Assembly: GCF_937997405.1 (NCBI RefSeq)
Contig: NZ_CALKTL010000137.1
Coordinates: forward strand, 1-22,446
DNA length: 22,446 nucleotides
From: an uncultured Campylobacter sp.
GTDB lineage: Bacteria; Campylobacterota; Campylobacteria; Campylobacterales; Campylobacteraceae
Direction: 5' to 3'
Under the pieces are notes generated by a model. The model searched no databases. It was given only the letters and a program-made list of their open reading frames with translations, and was not told where the DNA came from. Below, one piece after another: positions 7,096 to 14,422 of this stretch; the first letter of the stretch is position 1, and the number at the start of each line of letters is the position of its first letter. A program made the position numbers and the translations under genes.

Positions 7096-7707
7096 TTAAT
7101 TTTTATGCAAAATTCCTTTAATTAAATTAGAAAATGCGCTATTTAAGATATTTTGCAAATCGTATTTTTGAAATATCCGCTCTAATTCCTGCGGATCTTT
7201 TAAAATTTCATTTAACAAATCAGTTAAATTCAAAGAATTTGAATCAACCTCGCATTTAGAATTTAGTTCCTTTAAAATCGGCAAAATTTCATTATACGAA
7301 ACCGCCTGCGCCTTATACAGCAGCTCTTTAAATTCCGCGTTCTTGCACGAATTAATTAAGTCGTCATAAAACATCATAGAGCTTTTTTCTATCAAAAGCG
7401 CGGAAGCCAAAAACTCATTCATACCTTTTGCAGCCAGCGCCTCACTGCTATTTTCAGGAGGCGTAGCGCCAAGCCCGCAAGAATTTGCAAAATCTAGCAT
7501 CCGCTCAAGTAATTCGGCTCGTAAAGATAGAATTTCTCCTAACTTTTTATCTTCAAATTTAACTACGCCCAGCGAATAAAACTGTAAAATTTGTGCCTCT
7601 TTTTCGAGCAAAAGAGCGATATCTGCAATTTGCGCCTCATTTAAATTCCGAGATTTATTAGAAATTTTGCGCGATTTTTTAGTACTACGCAATACTTCTT
7701 CGTTCAA
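7096..7707 (-). CDS. Degenerate ferritin/rubrerythrin-like helical protein
   Basis: 203 residues, soluble, almost all helical. Two segments echo each other: ALLLEKEAQILQFYSL (31-46) and ALLIEKSSMMFYDDL (103-117). Each is followed by a second amphipathic helix (KKLGEILSLRAELLERML and AEFKELLYKAQAVSYNEILPIL). This is the four-helix layout of the ferritin-like/rubrerythrin superfamily, in which E(K)xxxxFY begins one helix of each pair. The usual E-x-x-H iron ligands of the partner helices are not present (ELLERML and SYNEILP instead), so a normal diiron site is doubtful. The last 50 residues (LTDLLNEIL...LIKGILHKN) are an unrecognised helical extension. The start is TTG at 7707 with AGAGG seven bases before it. 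Gaps are 33 bases upstream and 95 downstream. The fold assignment is by eye and moderately secure. Confidence 0.8.
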   Translation of the reverse strand: MNEEVLRSTKKSRKISNKSRNLNEAQIADIALLLEKEAQILQFYSLGVVKFEDKKLGEILSLRAELLERMLDFANSCGLGATPPENSSEALAAKGMNEFLASALLIEKSSMMFYDDLINSCKNAEFKELLYKAQAVSYNEILPILKELNSKCEVDSNSLNLTDLLNEILKDPQELERIFQKYDLQNILNSAFSNLIKGILHKN

Positions 7708-7740
7708 GAAATCGCCTCTATTCCCGTACCGCCCAGGCTG

Positions 7741-8040
7741 TTACCCCGGCAGCGGCCACGCTAGCTCCGGCGAACTGATGCCGCTTAAAAACTGCTCCCA
7801 AAGGTGCATCGGAAAAATATTTTCGTCGTAATGAATCGTCAGCGAGCCGATTAGAGAGTTAAATTTATATTCTTTTATCCCGCGAATTGCAGCTATTTTA
7901 GCCTTTAGGCTCTCTTCGCTCACGCTATCTCGCAACTCTCTAATTTTAGGACTTACGCGGATACGAATACGACCTTTGCTGTGGCTGATTTTGCTAAAAT
8001 ATTTATGAAATTCCAAAATATCGTTGTGATTTATTTTCAT
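7741..8040 (-). CDS. Small protein with the same Arg-rich metal-domain-like fold as the cluster ATPase
   Basis: 99 residues from the ATG at 8040, which has AAGGA six bases upstream. An in-frame TTG at 8064 would add eight residues but has no such site. Residues 17-72 read like the N-terminus of the ATPase at 3635-5716: SHSKGRIRIRV (19-29, Arg24/26/28) matches HETKSRLRIKV, and YKFNSLIGSLTIHYD (58-72) matches ARFNAKIGSLILRLD. Both lack the CxxC of true heavy-metal-associated domains. From memory, an Arg-rich N-terminal motif is shared by FezB and companion proteins in ferrosome clusters, so this may be a FezC-like or targeting component. It is the first gene of the cluster, 65 bases after mog, with a candidate promoter in the gap. 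Confidence 0.85.
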   Translation of the reverse strand: MKINHNDILEFHKYFSKISHSKGRIRIRVSPKIRELRDSVSEESLKAKIAAIRGIKEYKFNSLIGSLTIHYDENIFPMHLWEQFLSGISSPELAWPLPG

Positions 8041-8062
8041 ATTTTTCCTTAAATTTGCGCCC

Positions 8063-8090
8063 AAATAATATCATAAATCATTTAATTCCT
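8063..8090 (-). promoter_or_regulatory. Candidate promoter with possible Fur-like site before the ATPase cluster
   Basis: On the minus strand the mog-cluster gap contains AAATGATTTATGATATTATT. TATGAT (8070-8075) is a 5-of-6 match to the -10 box. The surrounding run of A/T-rich ATGAT/ATTAT steps vaguely resembles the imperfect NATWAT repeats bound by Fur. Iron-repressed expression would suit a ferrosome operon, but the Fur match is weak and is a suggestion only. Confidence 0.3.
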
Positions 8091-8105
8091 GCTAAATTTT
8101 GCGAA

Positions 8106-8633
8106 TTATTTGCGTTTAGGACGAAATATTTTTATCTTATTTTCATCCGCTGTTATGTAATTCCCTCCCATTAGATCAATGCAATACGGCACAGCAGGAA
8201 ATACCGGCAGGAGGCACTCTTTAATCGCTTTTGGATTGCCCGGTAAGTTTATAATCAGAGATTTTTTGCGGATCGCTGCTATCTGGCGCGATAAAATTGC
8301 CGTAGGCACGATCTTTTGGCTCTCTGCGCGCATTAATTCGCCAAAGCCTGGCATTAATTTCTCACTTACCGCTTCGGTCGCTTCAGGCGTTACATCGCGC
8401 GGAGCAGGACCCGTGCCACCAGTGGTTAGCACCAAATCACAACCCGCTTCGTCGCAAAGATAAATCAGCTTATCTTTGATCAGCTCCAGCTCATCTGGAA
8501 CTATTTCATAAAAATACTCTTTCTCACAAGTTAGCCAATCATCCATCACGGCAATTATCTCTTTGCCTCCTAAATCCTCGTAAACGCCACCGCTAGCGCG
8601 ATCACTTATTGTTAAAACACCTATTTTTACCAT
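8106..8633 (-). CDS. mog: Molybdopterin adenylyltransferase
   Basis: 175 residues, the usual length of MogA. It adenylylates molybdopterin before molybdate insertion in molybdenum cofactor synthesis (cytoplasm), serving enzymes such as formate dehydrogenase and nitrate reductase. Visible motifs are ISDRASGGVYED (9-20), TTGGTGPAPRD (70-80, the MPT/ATP-binding loop), a following VTPEAT, and INLPGNP (128-134). All are intact. The start codon has a strong AAGGAGAGG four bases upstream. It lies 30 bases after the FtsH-like gene and 65 before the putative ferrosome cluster, so it probably belongs to the long minus-strand run from aroB. MoaB-like proteins share these motifs; length and the GGVYED segment favour MogA. 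Confidence 0.94.
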   Translation of the reverse strand: MVKIGVLTISDRASGGVYEDLGGKEIIAVMDDWLTCEKEYFYEIVPDELELIKDKLIYLCDEAGCDLVLTTGGTGPAPRDVTPEATEAVSEKLMPGFGELMRAESQKIVPTAILSRQIAAIRKKSLIINLPGNPKAIKECLLPVFPAVPYCIDLMGGNYITADENKIKIFRPKRK

Positions 8634-8663
8634 TTTCCTCTCCTTATATTGGAATTTTAAAAT

Positions 8664-10445
8664 TTAATCGAAATTTAGCGTGCCGTCTTGCGGCTTTTCT
8701 TCAGAGCTTTCCATATCTTTTTCCAGCTTTTGCAAATTTTGCTCTTGCGCGGAGACGCCTTCTTGCTCCACACCATCAGATTCGCAGATTTTTTGAACAT
8801 CCTCGAAAGTTATGAACTCATAGACGAAAATTTGCTTTGAAATTTGATTTAGCTTATCCTGCATCGTGCGGATTATCTCGCTTACCTCGTCGTAGCAATC
8901 TTGCAAAATTTTATTCACGCTCTGCGCGCTAGGGGTGAAGCTATCGCCCATCGCGAGCTCGAAAACCATCTTTTGCGCCAGCGCGATAGCCTGCTTTACG
9001 TCGCTAGCGGAATTTGAAAAGGCGTCGTTTTTATGGATCTGTAGCGCCGCCATACCGCTTAAAAGCACTTTGATTTGATTTAAAATTTGCGTTTTGGATT
9101 CGATCTCGAAATCCTCGTTTAAAAATTTATCGTTTAAAAGCTCGATCTTTTCGAAATCAAACGAATACCAATACGCGCTAAGCGCCTTTGCGCCCTGATA
9201 AAACGCCTGGATCTCCTTTTCGTATTCGGTAAGAATTCTACTTTTTTGCACGCCGTAAAAGACCCTCATCCGCACGTTTTCAAAATCGCTAAGCTCGATC
9301 GTATCGCTGCCGCGCTTAAGAGCGTTGATCGCGGCTTCATTTACCAGCGTCGCTACCCCCGCGCCGCTAAAGCCCACGCAGAGGCGACTTACCTTATTGA
9401 TATTAGCGCTGCATCTTTTGCCTTCTAAATAAATTTTTAAAATTTCGATGCGGTCTTTGTAGTTCGGAAGCCCGATGAAAACGCGCCTATCAAAGCGCCC
9501 CGAGCGCAATAACGCATCGTCGATCAAATTTATTTTGTTAGTCGCGCCGATTACCATCACGCCGCTATTTTCCTCAAACCCGTCCATCTCGGTCAGCAGC
9601 TGATTTAACGTCGCTTCCCGCTCGTCGTTGCGCCCGACACCGCGCTTGCCGCCGACCGCGTCGATCTCGTCGATAAAAATAATCGCAGGCGCACAGGATT
9701 TCGCCTTCGCAAACAGCTCGCGAACCCGCCTAGCGCCGACGCCCACAAAGATCTCGGCGAAGCTTGCGCCGCTTTGGTAAAAAAACGGCACGTCCGCCTC
9801 CCCTGCTACGGCTTTTGCGATAAGCGTTTTACCTACGCCGGGTTCGCCGATCATTAAAATTCCTTTCGGCAGCTTGATGCCGAAATTGCGATATTTTGCG
9901 GGATTTTTTAAAAAATCCACGATTTCGATTAGCTCGTCCTTAACCTCGCTGATGCCCGCGACATCGCTAAATCTTACGTCGCTAACGCTTGGCGAAAGAT
10001 CGCCGAGCTCGCCGCCCGAGCTAGCGCTCTGACGCGCGGCGCCGTCCATCCTGCGGCGCCTAGCCAAAACGGTTTCAAAATAATACACGAAGAGAAAAAA
10101 TACGAATGTAAAAATCACGAGCGTCGCGCCAATACCGCTCGTGCCATCATCCTTTTCTTTGCTGATTAGAGCGTGATTTGATAGCTCCTTAAGATCTACG
10201 AGATCGACTAAAATTTTATAGCGTTTGCCGTCATAGGTAAAATTTAAATTGCCGTCCTCGATATGCGCGCGTTTGATCTGATCTGCGCGGACTAGCTCGC
10301 TAAATTCGCGCTCGGTGATGTATCGCGAATCGTCTTTAAAATAAACAATCGAGAGCAAAACGATAAGTAGCACTAAAAAAATCAGAATTATATTTAGCTT
10401 GCTTTTTTTGATTTTATGCAAAATTTCCATCAAATTTAACCTCAT
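8664..10445 (-). CDS. FtsH-like membrane AAA+ ATPase lacking the zinc protease motif
   Basis: 593 residues laid out as FtsH: membrane helix 17-36, small periplasmic domain, second helix 106-124, and AAA+ module. Walker A is GEPGVGKT (200-207), Walker B IIFIDEID (255-262), second region of homology GATNKINLIDDALLRSGRFDRR (300-321). A helical M41-like domain follows. Where FtsH has HEAGH, this protein has YQGAK (416-420), so both zinc His and the catalytic Glu are gone. The Asp counterpart in SASDVKQA remains. ATPase activity should persist but not metalloproteolysis, so it probably acts as a membrane unfoldase or as an inactive partner of the true FtsH. The start at 10445 overlaps the upstream gene by 32 bases; an ATG at 10430 with GAGG nine bases before it is an equal candidate. 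The C-terminal 40 residues are Glu/Gln-rich. Confidence 0.9.
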   Translation of the reverse strand: MRLNLMEILHKIKKSKLNIILIFLVLLIVLLSIVYFKDDSRYITEREFSELVRADQIKRAHIEDGNLNFTYDGKRYKILVDLVDLKELSNHALISKEKDDGTSGIGATLVIFTFVFFLFVYYFETVLARRRRMDGAARQSASSGGELGDLSPSVSDVRFSDVAGISEVKDELIEIVDFLKNPAKYRNFGIKLPKGILMIGEPGVGKTLIAKAVAGEADVPFFYQSGASFAEIFVGVGARRVRELFAKAKSCAPAIIFIDEIDAVGGKRGVGRNDEREATLNQLLTEMDGFEENSGVMVIGATNKINLIDDALLRSGRFDRRVFIGLPNYKDRIEILKIYLEGKRCSANINKVSRLCVGFSGAGVATLVNEAAINALKRGSDTIELSDFENVRMRVFYGVQKSRILTEYEKEIQAFYQGAKALSAYWYSFDFEKIELLNDKFLNEDFEIESKTQILNQIKVLLSGMAALQIHKNDAFSNSASDVKQAIALAQKMVFELAMGDSFTPSAQSVNKILQDCYDEVSEIIRTMQDKLNQISKQIFVYEFITFEDVQKICESDGVEQEGVSAQEQNLQKLEKDMESSEEKPQDGTLNFD

Positions 10446-11646
10446 AATCTCTTATCTCCATCCATTTTTTCGACAAATCCTCATCGCTTTTGATCCAAAT
10501 TTTATCATAAAATTGATCATATCCTTCATAAAACTCTCCGTTTTTCCGCTCGATCAGCACATTTAGCGGCACCTTGTGCGAAAGACGAAATTTATAATTA
10601 TTCAGCGCCGTTATGTTTTGCAGCATCTTTAGCCGCGCCTTCGCCGTTTTGCCGTCTATGCGGTCTTTTAGCGACGCCGAAGCGGTCCCTTGCCGCGGCG
10701 AAAAGATAAAGGCGTGCAGATGCGTGAGCGGAAATTTTTTGAAATTTTCCACCGCTTCGAGCCAAATTTCTTCGCTCTCGCCCGGGTGCGCGACGATAAA
10801 GTCCGTCCCCAGCGCAAATCCGCGCTCTGCAAGCTCGCAAAAAAGCTCCAAATCTCTTAGCGCGGAATTTCGGCGGCGCATTATGCTAAGCATCTTTTGC
10901 GAAGTGTGCTGAAGCGCGATGTGCAGATGCCGCTCCAGCCACGGCTCGGATAAAATTTCGCGAAAGCTTGCATCTATCTGCGAGGGCTCGATACTGCCTA
11001 GGCGGATACGGCAAATTCCGCGGATCGCGCCCAGTTTTTGAAGCAGCGCGCCGAGACTTGTGCCTGAGGCTCTGCCGTAGCTTCCGATATTGGTGCCGGT
11101 TAGCACGATCTCGCTAAAGCCGTTTGCGGCAAGGCTCGCCGCCTCTTTTAAGATCGCATCTTCGGAGCTACTTCGCGAGCGGCCGCGCACCGAGGGGATT
11201 ATGCAGTAGCTGCAGTTAAAATCGCACCCCTCCTGAATTTTAATAAAGGCCTTAGTGTGATCCTCGTAGTCGCTTACCAGATTCTTTTCGACGCCGTCAA
11301 GACCTCCGATATCGTAAAATTTCGACTCCGAGCCCAAAAATTCGTCGATCTTTTCCTTTTGCGACATCCCGAATACGCCAAAGACCGCGCCGTTTTTATA
11401 CAGCTCCTCGCCGCGCGAAACCGCGCCGCAGCCGGTTAGCAATATCTTTTTGCCGAGGCGGTTCATCTTATTTACGTAGTTTCGCACGTCTGCGTCGGCA
11501 CCATTCGTAACGGTGCAGGAGTTTATCACGACGATGTCCGCGCCCTGCTCGTCGTGCGTGATCTCGCCCGATTTGAGGTTGCTTTTGATAAGCTGCGTGT
11601 CGTAGATATTTGTGCGGCATCCAAACGTTTTAAAATAAATTTTCAA
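10414..11646 (-). CDS. mtaB: MtaB-type radical SAM tRNA methylthiotransferase
   Basis: 410 residues of the MiaB/MtaB family. Methylthiolates a modified adenosine (t6A37 for MtaB) next to the anticodon, giving ms2t6A. The N-terminal domain supplies three Fe-S cysteines, Cys10 (FGCRTN), Cys44 (NSCTVT) and Cys73 (TGCG). The radical SAM triad is CDFNCSYC (141-148) in the context IQEGCDFNCSYCIIPSVRGRSRS. GSIEPSQID and LQHTSQKML(S)IMRR follow, as usual in the family, and a TRAM-like C-terminal segment is short. FGCRTN rather than FGCQMN, and the length, favour MtaB over MiaB or RimO. The start overlaps the MscS gene stop by 4 bases (ATGA) and its end overlaps the FtsH-like gene. In C. jejuni the same pair is adjacent as I recall. 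Confidence 0.92.
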   Translation of the reverse strand: MKIYFKTFGCRTNIYDTQLIKSNLKSGEITHDEQGADIVVINSCTVTNGADADVRNYVNKMNRLGKKILLTGCGAVSRGEELYKNGAVFGVFGMSQKEKIDEFLGSESKFYDIGGLDGVEKNLVSDYEDHTKAFIKIQEGCDFNCSYCIIPSVRGRSRSSSEDAILKEAASLAANGFSEIVLTGTNIGSYGRASGTSLGALLQKLGAIRGICRIRLGSIEPSQIDASFREILSEPWLERHLHIALQHTSQKMLSIMRRRNSALRDLELFCELAERGFALGTDFIVAHPGESEEIWLEAVENFKKFPLTHLHAFIFSPRQGTASASLKDRIDGKTAKARLKMLQNITALNNYKFRLSHKVPLNVLIERKNGEFYEGYDQFYDKIWIKSDEDLSKKWMEIRDYEVKFDGNFA

Positions 11647-13352
11647 ATTTCGCTCCCGGATCCGCTTCCTGTGGCAAAGCCCGCGCCCTGCGCCGCTGCG
11701 TTTAAATTTTGTGAGCCTTGTTGCTCCGAGCCGAGATCTTGCGCCATGAAATTTCCGCCCGCCGCCATATAGTTTTTACCGTTAAAAAGCGTGTATGCGG
11801 GATAGGCGATCTTGATATCGGACTCGCTTCTTAGCGCATCTAAAATTTCAGCCGAGATGTTGCTGCGAAGCCCGAGCGTCGCGTAAGAGTTCGTCATATA
11901 CCAAACCGAAATTTCAATGCCGTATGGCTCAAAAAAGCTGAAAATTCTAGGCTCGACGTTTGGATTTTTGATACTGTATTGCGAGCGAAGCTTGCCCATC
12001 TGCTTTTTGGCGATGTCGGTGTAGCCCTTAGAATACTTCCGCACGATGTTTTTTACGAGATACATCGCCTTTTTATGGTTGCTATCAAATGTTAAAAGTA
12101 TGCTAATGCCGTCCCAGACGGTCTTAAGTCCGCTGTGGGTGTAGTTTGAGATAAGATCGGTAAAAATATAATTGTTCGGTATGAAAATTACCCTGCCCGC
12201 GCGTTTATTTTCTCTCCACGTAGTCATAGTAACGTCCTCGAAAATCGTCATCCTAAGCACCGAAATATCGATGATATCGCCTACGTAGGTCTCGCCGTTT
12301 TTATGCACTCTAATACGATCGCCCACGCGAAAGCTGCCACCAAGCACGATCGTAAGCCAGCCTAAGGAGCTCATAAACATATCTTTCATCGCAATCGCAA
12401 GACCTGCCGAGGCAAAGCCCAAAACCGTCACGAAGTGCGTCATATTCTCGATGTAAGAAAAGAGCAGTATCAGCGCAATCAGCGTGAAATTTAAAACGTT
12501 GATAGCTTTATTTACGATATAAAAATTCTCGTCGTTTTTGATATATTTTTTCGCCACTACCTTGCAGAAAAACGACAGTGCGATGACTACGAGTATCCAT
12601 ATGGCGATGTTTCCCGCGCGCTTGATTTGAGCTTTTATATCCGCAGTCTGCACGGCGATTTGGGAGTTGATCTTTTTTTCGTAAACGTCGTATGTAGTCT
12701 GCGCGATCTCGTACGCGGAGCTAAACTCGCTAAGCTCGTAATCTAAGCTTTTAAGCTCCGCCGCAGCGCTTGCGTCCGTATCAATCTGCATCAAACGCTC
12801 ATATAGCGCCCTTTTTGCTTCAAGTTTATCGATTAAAGCTTTAATATTTTCGATGGCGTTTTTCTGCTCCATCTTTTGAGCTTGCAAATTTCTAATCGTA
12901 GAAAAACCGGAAATTATCGAAAAAGGATTTGTAATGCGCGCAGGCTCTGGAGTTTCGGGCATCGCGATGATATCTAAAAACGGAGATTTTTCATACTCTT
13001 TTAGCAGTATGAGCTGCTCTTTTACGGCGCGGAGTCTTTTCTGAATCTCTGCGATCTTATCGGTGCCGGCGCTCTTTTTTAGCTCCGCTTCGAGCTGGCT
13101 GGATTGCTTTTGTAAATTTTGATAGCCGATGAAATTTGAAAAGCGAGAGACCCAGATATTATTTTTGATCTCATCGTCAATAACACGGATCTGATCTTTT
13201 AGCGACGCGGATAGCTTAGAATTTTCATCTTTCTTCTCACTAGCGGCGGAGCTAGCGTTGGATTCTAAGCGCGTATGCGCGGCGGAGAGCGTAGAATTTG
13301 CCTCGCAAAATGCAAGATTAAAAATCAAAAAAATAGCCGCAAGCGCTCTCAT
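11643..13352 (-). CDS. MscS-family mechanosensitive channel with long N-terminal coiled coil
   Basis: 569 residues. A signal peptide (1-16, LAAIFLIFNLAFCEA) is followed by a large periplasmic helical region with coiled-coil stretches at about 50-125 and 155-240. Three membrane helices follow, at 249-266, 284-301 and 306-336. The last is the Gly/Ala-rich pore helix (LGFASAGLAIAMKDMFMSSLGW), then FRVGDRIRV (341-349) and the beta domain containing IFIPNNYIFTDLISNYTHS, standard MscS markers. It should open on membrane tension and release solutes during osmotic downshift. The periplasmic coiled coil is longer than in E. coli MscS and more like the MscK/YbdG-size members. The C-terminus is a Gln/Gly/Ser-rich tail. 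It overlaps aroB by 4 bases upstream and mtaB by 4 bases downstream, so translation is coupled. Confidence 0.92.
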   Translation of the reverse strand: MRALAAIFLIFNLAFCEANSTLSAAHTRLESNASSAASEKKDENSKLSASLKDQIRVIDDEIKNNIWVSRFSNFIGYQNLQKQSSQLEAELKKSAGTDKIAEIQKRLRAVKEQLILLKEYEKSPFLDIIAMPETPEPARITNPFSIISGFSTIRNLQAQKMEQKNAIENIKALIDKLEAKRALYERLMQIDTDASAAAELKSLDYELSEFSSAYEIAQTTYDVYEKKINSQIAVQTADIKAQIKRAGNIAIWILVVIALSFFCKVVAKKYIKNDENFYIVNKAINVLNFTLIALILLFSYIENMTHFVTVLGFASAGLAIAMKDMFMSSLGWLTIVLGGSFRVGDRIRVHKNGETYVGDIIDISVLRMTIFEDVTMTTWRENKRAGRVIFIPNNYIFTDLISNYTHSGLKTVWDGISILLTFDSNHKKAMYLVKNIVRKYSKGYTDIAKKQMGKLRSQYSIKNPNVEPRIFSFFEPYGIEISVWYMTNSYATLGLRSNISAEILDALRSESDIKIAYPAYTLFNGKNYMAAGGNFMAQDLGSEQQGSQNLNAAAQGAGFATGSGSGSEI

Positions 13353-14380
13353 TCAAACTCTTTCAGCACTGCGATTACTTCATCTTTTGCGATCTCTTTG
13401 GAAGCGTAGAATTTGCCAATGCCGTCGGGCAGGATAAATTTTATCTTGCCGTTTTCGCTCTTTTTATCGAGAAAAAACAGCTCGTAAAATGCGTCCGCGT
13501 CCGCTACGTGGAATTTTATCGGAAGCGCGAATTTTTGAAGCACTTTACGGATCTGCTCCTCCTGTTCGCCGCTTAGTTTACCGAGGCGACGTGCTAGCGC
13601 GTTTGCCATCACCATACCGATCGCCACTGCCTCGCCGTGCAAAAATTTTTTATAATCAGTAATTTTTTCTATAGCGTGAGCAAAGGTGTGTCCGTAGTTT
13701 AACACTGCACGCACGCCGCTTTCGCGCTCGTCTCGCTCTACGACGCCCGCTTTAATCTCCACACAGCGAGCGATTACGTGCGAAATTTCATCGGCGCTTT
13801 TTAGATCGTGCGTCTCGAAAAATTTAAATAGTTCGACATCAAAGCATACAGCCATCTTTACCGCCTCCGCAACGCCCGCCGCAAACTCTCGCGCAGGAAG
13901 CGTCGATAAAAATTTGCTCTCGCAATAAACCGCGCGCGGCTGATAAAATGAGCCGATTAAATTTTTGCCGAAACGATTATTTACGCCAGTCTTACCGCCG
14001 ACGCTCGCGTCCACTTGCGCTAGCAAGGTCGTAGGAACATTGATAAAATCGATGCCGCGCTCATAAATGCTCGCGCAAAAGCCCGTTATATCGCTAATAA
14101 CACCGCCACCAAGAGCGATGAGCGTGCTTTTGCGATCAAGCTTGGAGCTAAAAAGATGCTCTAAAATTTGCTCCACGCTTGCGGTATTTTTATACTCTTC
14201 GCCGTCCGGGATCGTGATGATAAATTTTTGCTCGCAATCTAGCCGCTGCAGTAAGAAATCAAGCCACAGCCCGCCTACTTTGGGGTTTGTCACGATAGCG
14301 ACCTTGCCTTTGAGTTTGATCTCTTGCAATTCGTCGATAAAAACGCTGTATTTTTTGTCTAAATTAAGATCGATTTTCAT
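13349..14380 (-). CDS. aroB: 3-dehydroquinate synthase
   Basis: Second step of the shikimate pathway: converts DAHP to 3-dehydroquinate using NAD and a divalent metal, in the cytoplasm. 343 residues, normal for the shorter epsilonproteobacterial enzymes. Visible are the NAD-binding GGGVISDITGF (91-101), the VPTTLLAQVDASVGGKTGVN stretch (115-134), and metal ligands Glu172 (AEAVKM), His231 (LNYGHTFAH) and His248 (LHGEA). The DGEEYKN substrate/nucleotide segment is at 59-65. The gene is intact. It overlaps the MscS gene by 4 bases, and the RCK-like gene ends 42 bases upstream, so the run from 15841 down to mog may be one transcript. Confidence 0.98.
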   Translation of the reverse strand: MKIDLNLDKKYSVFIDELQEIKLKGKVAIVTNPKVGGLWLDFLLQRLDCEQKFIITIPDGEEYKNTASVEQILEHLFSSKLDRKSTLIALGGGVISDITGFCASIYERGIDFINVPTTLLAQVDASVGGKTGVNNRFGKNLIGSFYQPRAVYCESKFLSTLPAREFAAGVAEAVKMAVCFDVELFKFFETHDLKSADEISHVIARCVEIKAGVVERDERESGVRAVLNYGHTFAHAIEKITDYKKFLHGEAVAIGMVMANALARRLGKLSGEQEEQIRKVLQKFALPIKFHVADADAFYELFFLDKKSENGKIKFILPDGIGKFYASKEIAKDEVIAVLKEFE

Positions 14381-14422
14381 ACGCTACCTTTGATTTTTGG
14401 GTAATTGTAACATAAATTTCGA

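Noticed and set aside
3301..8040. Ordinary copper or zinc efflux locus
   Set aside because: The ATPase lacks CPC and CxxC motifs, and the neighbours are not a metal chaperone or a MerR/ArsR regulator.
8041..8064. Longer N-terminus from TTG 8064 for the Arg-rich small protein
   Set aside because: The ATG at 8040 has AAGGA at ideal spacing; the TTG has no site and overlaps the candidate promoter region.
10598..10912. Open frames of 80-99 codons inside mtaB in other frames
   Set aside because: They are Arg/Ala- or Ser-rich shadows of the GC-rich coding sequence of mtaB, with no family resemblance or start signals.
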